The translations under genes were made by a program, and so were the position numbers. The notes beneath the pieces were generated by a model. The model saw nothing but the letters and a program-made list of their open reading frames with translations. It searched no databases and had not been told where the DNA came from. Below, piece after piece: positions 5,876 to 7,349 of a stretch of 7,349 nucleotides of DNA. The stretch lies in contig JAHEGL010000022.1 of NCBI GenBank assembly GCA_024645145.1, forward strand, positions 1-7,349, in the 5' to 3' direction. How positions within the stretch are numbered: position 1 is the first letter of the stretch; each line of letters starts with the position of its first letter. The stretch comes from Planktotalea sp. Its GTDB lineage: Bacteria; Pseudomonadota; Alphaproteobacteria; Rhodobacterales; Rhodobacteraceae.

Positions 5876-7219
5876 CTACGGGCAGAACAAGTCATTCCCC
5901 AAGGCAAACAGCATGAGCGACAGGATGACCATCAAACCAATCGACATAAATACGCGCAGGACTTTGTCACTTGGTGGCTTTCCCGTCACCGCCTCATAAG
6001 CGAAGAATACAAGATGTCCGCCATCAAGCACTGGAACGGGGAAAAGGTTCAAAAGACCAACCGCTGTTGATAGAACCGCGATAAACCAAATGAAACTCAT
6101 TGCGCCTTGGCTCGCCATTGCACCGGACGTTTGCGCGATCCCAATTGGGCCAGACAAGTTACAAGAACTGATGTCCCCTGTCACCATGTGATACATGCCT
6201 GACAACGATCCCTCGATCACGCGCTGGGTTTGCAATGCGCCATTCTTGAGTGCTGTGAGCGGGCTTGTTGGCTCGGTCGCTGGTTCAAAGAAAAAACCGC
6301 CAGCCACACCAATGCGCCATTGTGTGACGAATTTGCCATCCGCTTGCGGCTCATCCACGCGCTTGGGGGCCAGCGAGACTTGACGTGTCTCGCCCTTATT
6401 CCAAAGGTCCAAGAGCAGCGGAGCACCCTCGCCTGTTTCAACGGCCTCTTTGAGTTGTGAGAAGGCAAAAACAGGTGCACCATCGATTGCGGTGATCACA
6501 TCATCGACCCTCAAACCCGCGCTTAACGCCGCAGATTGCGGCATCACGCTCGTCACCAAAGCGGGATAAGGATATGGGCCCATCACGTCTAGCTCTGCGC
6601 CAGCACGACCTACAGTGTAGGTGACAGAAGCAGTCTTGCTGATAGCTTGTTCAAGCGCGTTGAACCCTGCGCCATCCTCAAAACTAGGGACTGGGATACC
6701 ATCAATCGCAAGTAATTGATCACCGACTTGCAGCTCCTGCACTGCTGGCATCTCGCGAAGTGCGCCGACAGCAAGCGGATCAGCCTCTTCACCGCGCCAC
6801 ATTAAAACTGCTGCGAAAACGATGATAGAAAGGGCAAAATTAAAGATCGGACCGGCCGCAACAGTAGCAGCACGGGCCCAAAGCGGCGCACCGGGCATCG
6901 TGCGGCGCTTATCGGCATCATTTAGCTCACGCACGGCTTCACCATCTGGTGCGCTGGCGGCGTTGGCATCGCCCATAAACTTGACGTAGCCGCCAAAAGG
7001 AAGTGCCGCAAACTGCCAAACGGTGCCATGTTTATCCACACGACTGAACAAGACAGGTCCGAACCCGAGCGAGAAAACTTCCGCATGAATGCCAGACCAG
7101 CGCCCAACGATGTAGTGACCATACTCGTGGATCGCGACAATCACAGAAAGCGCCAGCACAAATGCCAGAAGTATCCAGATGACACTGCCAAATTGCGGCA
7201 AAAGCCCCAGAATATCCAT
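5876..7219 (-). CDS. rseP: Site-2 intramembrane zinc metalloprotease RseP (M50)
   Basis: RseP cuts membrane proteins within the inner membrane after a first periplasmic cut, typically anti-sigma factors, and clears remnant signal peptides. The 447-aa protein has the expected order. TM1 (about 12-33) runs into the zinc motif HEYGH (31-35; ligands H31 and H35, catalytic E32). The membrane-associated loop FGGYVKFMGD is at 75-84. TM2 with GPIFN starts at 123, a degenerate PDZ domain covers about 147-212, and a clearer PDZ covers about 218-285 (SAGLRVDDVITAIDG). TM3 is followed by NLFPVPVLDGGH (391-402) with the third zinc ligand D399, and TM4 is at about 424-443. All catalytic residues are present. 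The ATG has AAAAGGACG about ten bases upstream and follows dxr by 49 bp. The natural substrate cannot be read from this window; in Rhodobacter a homologue takes part in turnover of the anti-sigma factor ChrR. Confidence 0.97.
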   Translation of the reverse strand: MDILGLLPQFGSVIWILLAFVLALSVIVAIHEYGHYIVGRWSGIHAEVFSLGFGPVLFSRVDKHGTVWQFAALPFGGYVKFMGDANAASAPDGEAVRELNDADKRRTMPGAPLWARAATVAAGPIFNFALSIIVFAAVLMWRGEEADPLAVGALREMPAVQELQVGDQLLAIDGIPVPSFEDGAGFNALEQAISKTASVTYTVGRAGAELDVMGPYPYPALVTSVMPQSAALSAGLRVDDVITAIDGAPVFAFSQLKEAVETGEGAPLLLDLWNKGETRQVSLAPKRVDEPQADGKFVTQWRIGVAGGFFFEPATEPTSPLTALKNGALQTQRVIEGSLSGMYHMVTGDISSCNLSGPIGIAQTSGAMASQGAMSFIWFIAVLSTAVGLLNLFPVPVLDGGHLVFFAYEAVTGKPPSDKVLRVFMSIGLMVILSLMLFALGNDLFCP

Positions 7220-7268
7220 GTGGTTTACGTCCTTTTGCTGCTCACGCGTTTTATTTTACGATTGGGAC

Positions 7269-7349
7269 TTAAATCCCTGCGATGATCTCATCTGCGCTCT
7301 TACGTGCGAGATGGTCCATCTCTAGCACGCTATCAAGGGTCATTTCGGC
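7269..7349 (-). CDS. dxr: 1-deoxy-D-xylulose 5-phosphate reductoisomerase, C-terminal end (cut by window edge)
   Basis: The last 26 codons of an open frame enter from the right edge and stop at TAA 7269-7271. The peptide contains MTLDSVLEMDHLARKSADE, which resembles the C-terminal helix of DXR proteins (a Leu-Asp-x-Val-Leu start, then Asp-x-x-Ala-Arg). DXR converts DXP to MEP with NADPH, the committed step of the MEP isoprenoid pathway. No catalytic residue lies in the visible part, so the call rests on this short match and on the widespread dxr-rseP-bamA gene order. The 49-bp gap to rseP holds only the rseP ribosome binding site and shows no terminator, so both are likely on one transcript. 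Confidence 0.77.
   Translation of the reverse strand, partial: AEMTLDSVLEMDHLARKSADEIIAGI

Noticed and set aside
5770..5907. Longer version of the small ORF, starting inside the rseP 3' end
   Set aside because: The added 46 residues are basic and show no pattern, the added part overlaps rseP, and the membrane-protein features all follow the ATG at 5769.
1..7349. CRISPR array, insertion sequence, tRNA or other novel system
   Set aside because: I saw no spaced direct repeats, terminal inverted repeats, transposase motifs or tRNA-like folds. The window is a conserved core envelope cluster.

Overview
The window is a stretch of a bacterial chromosome, almost certainly from an alphaproteobacterium of the Rhodobacterales (roseobacter) type. 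The reasons are the gene order, the use of LpxI instead of LpxH, and the protein sequences. Base composition looks moderate (roughly half G+C, judged by eye), which suits a marine roseobacter of medium GC rather than a high-GC Rhodobacter. All genes lie on the minus strand and read from the right edge to the left edge.

Layout in transcription order: the last 26 codons of dxr (MEP isoprenoid pathway); rseP (site-2 protease); a gap of about 370 bp that holds a candidate 49-residue membrane protein, a stem-loop and a possible bamA promoter; bamA (outer-membrane protein assembly); skp/ompH (periplasmic chaperone with an unusual Pro/Glu repeat tail); an 81-bp gap; fabZ; lpxA; lpxI; and the first 102 codons of lpxB, cut by the left edge.

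The genes form one envelope-biogenesis cluster. BamA and Skp deliver and insert beta-barrel proteins. FabZ keeps the hydroxyacyl-ACP pool in balance. LpxA, LpxI and LpxB carry out the first, fourth and fifth steps of lipid A synthesis. RseP performs regulated intramembrane proteolysis, usually tied to envelope stress. Dxr feeds isoprenoid and undecaprenyl carrier synthesis. Packing is tight: skp overlaps bamA by 29 bp, fabZ and lpxA share ATGA, lpxA and lpxI touch or overlap, and lpxI and lpxB are 3 bp apart in the same frame. lpxD, which sits between skp and fabZ in many proteobacteria, is not here.

I see no mobile element, CRISPR array, RNA gene or unknown multi-gene system. The window is core genome. 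The points most worth a second look are the small membrane ORF, the repeat tail of Skp, the single-stop separation of lpxI and lpxB, and the acyl-ruler residue of LpxA.
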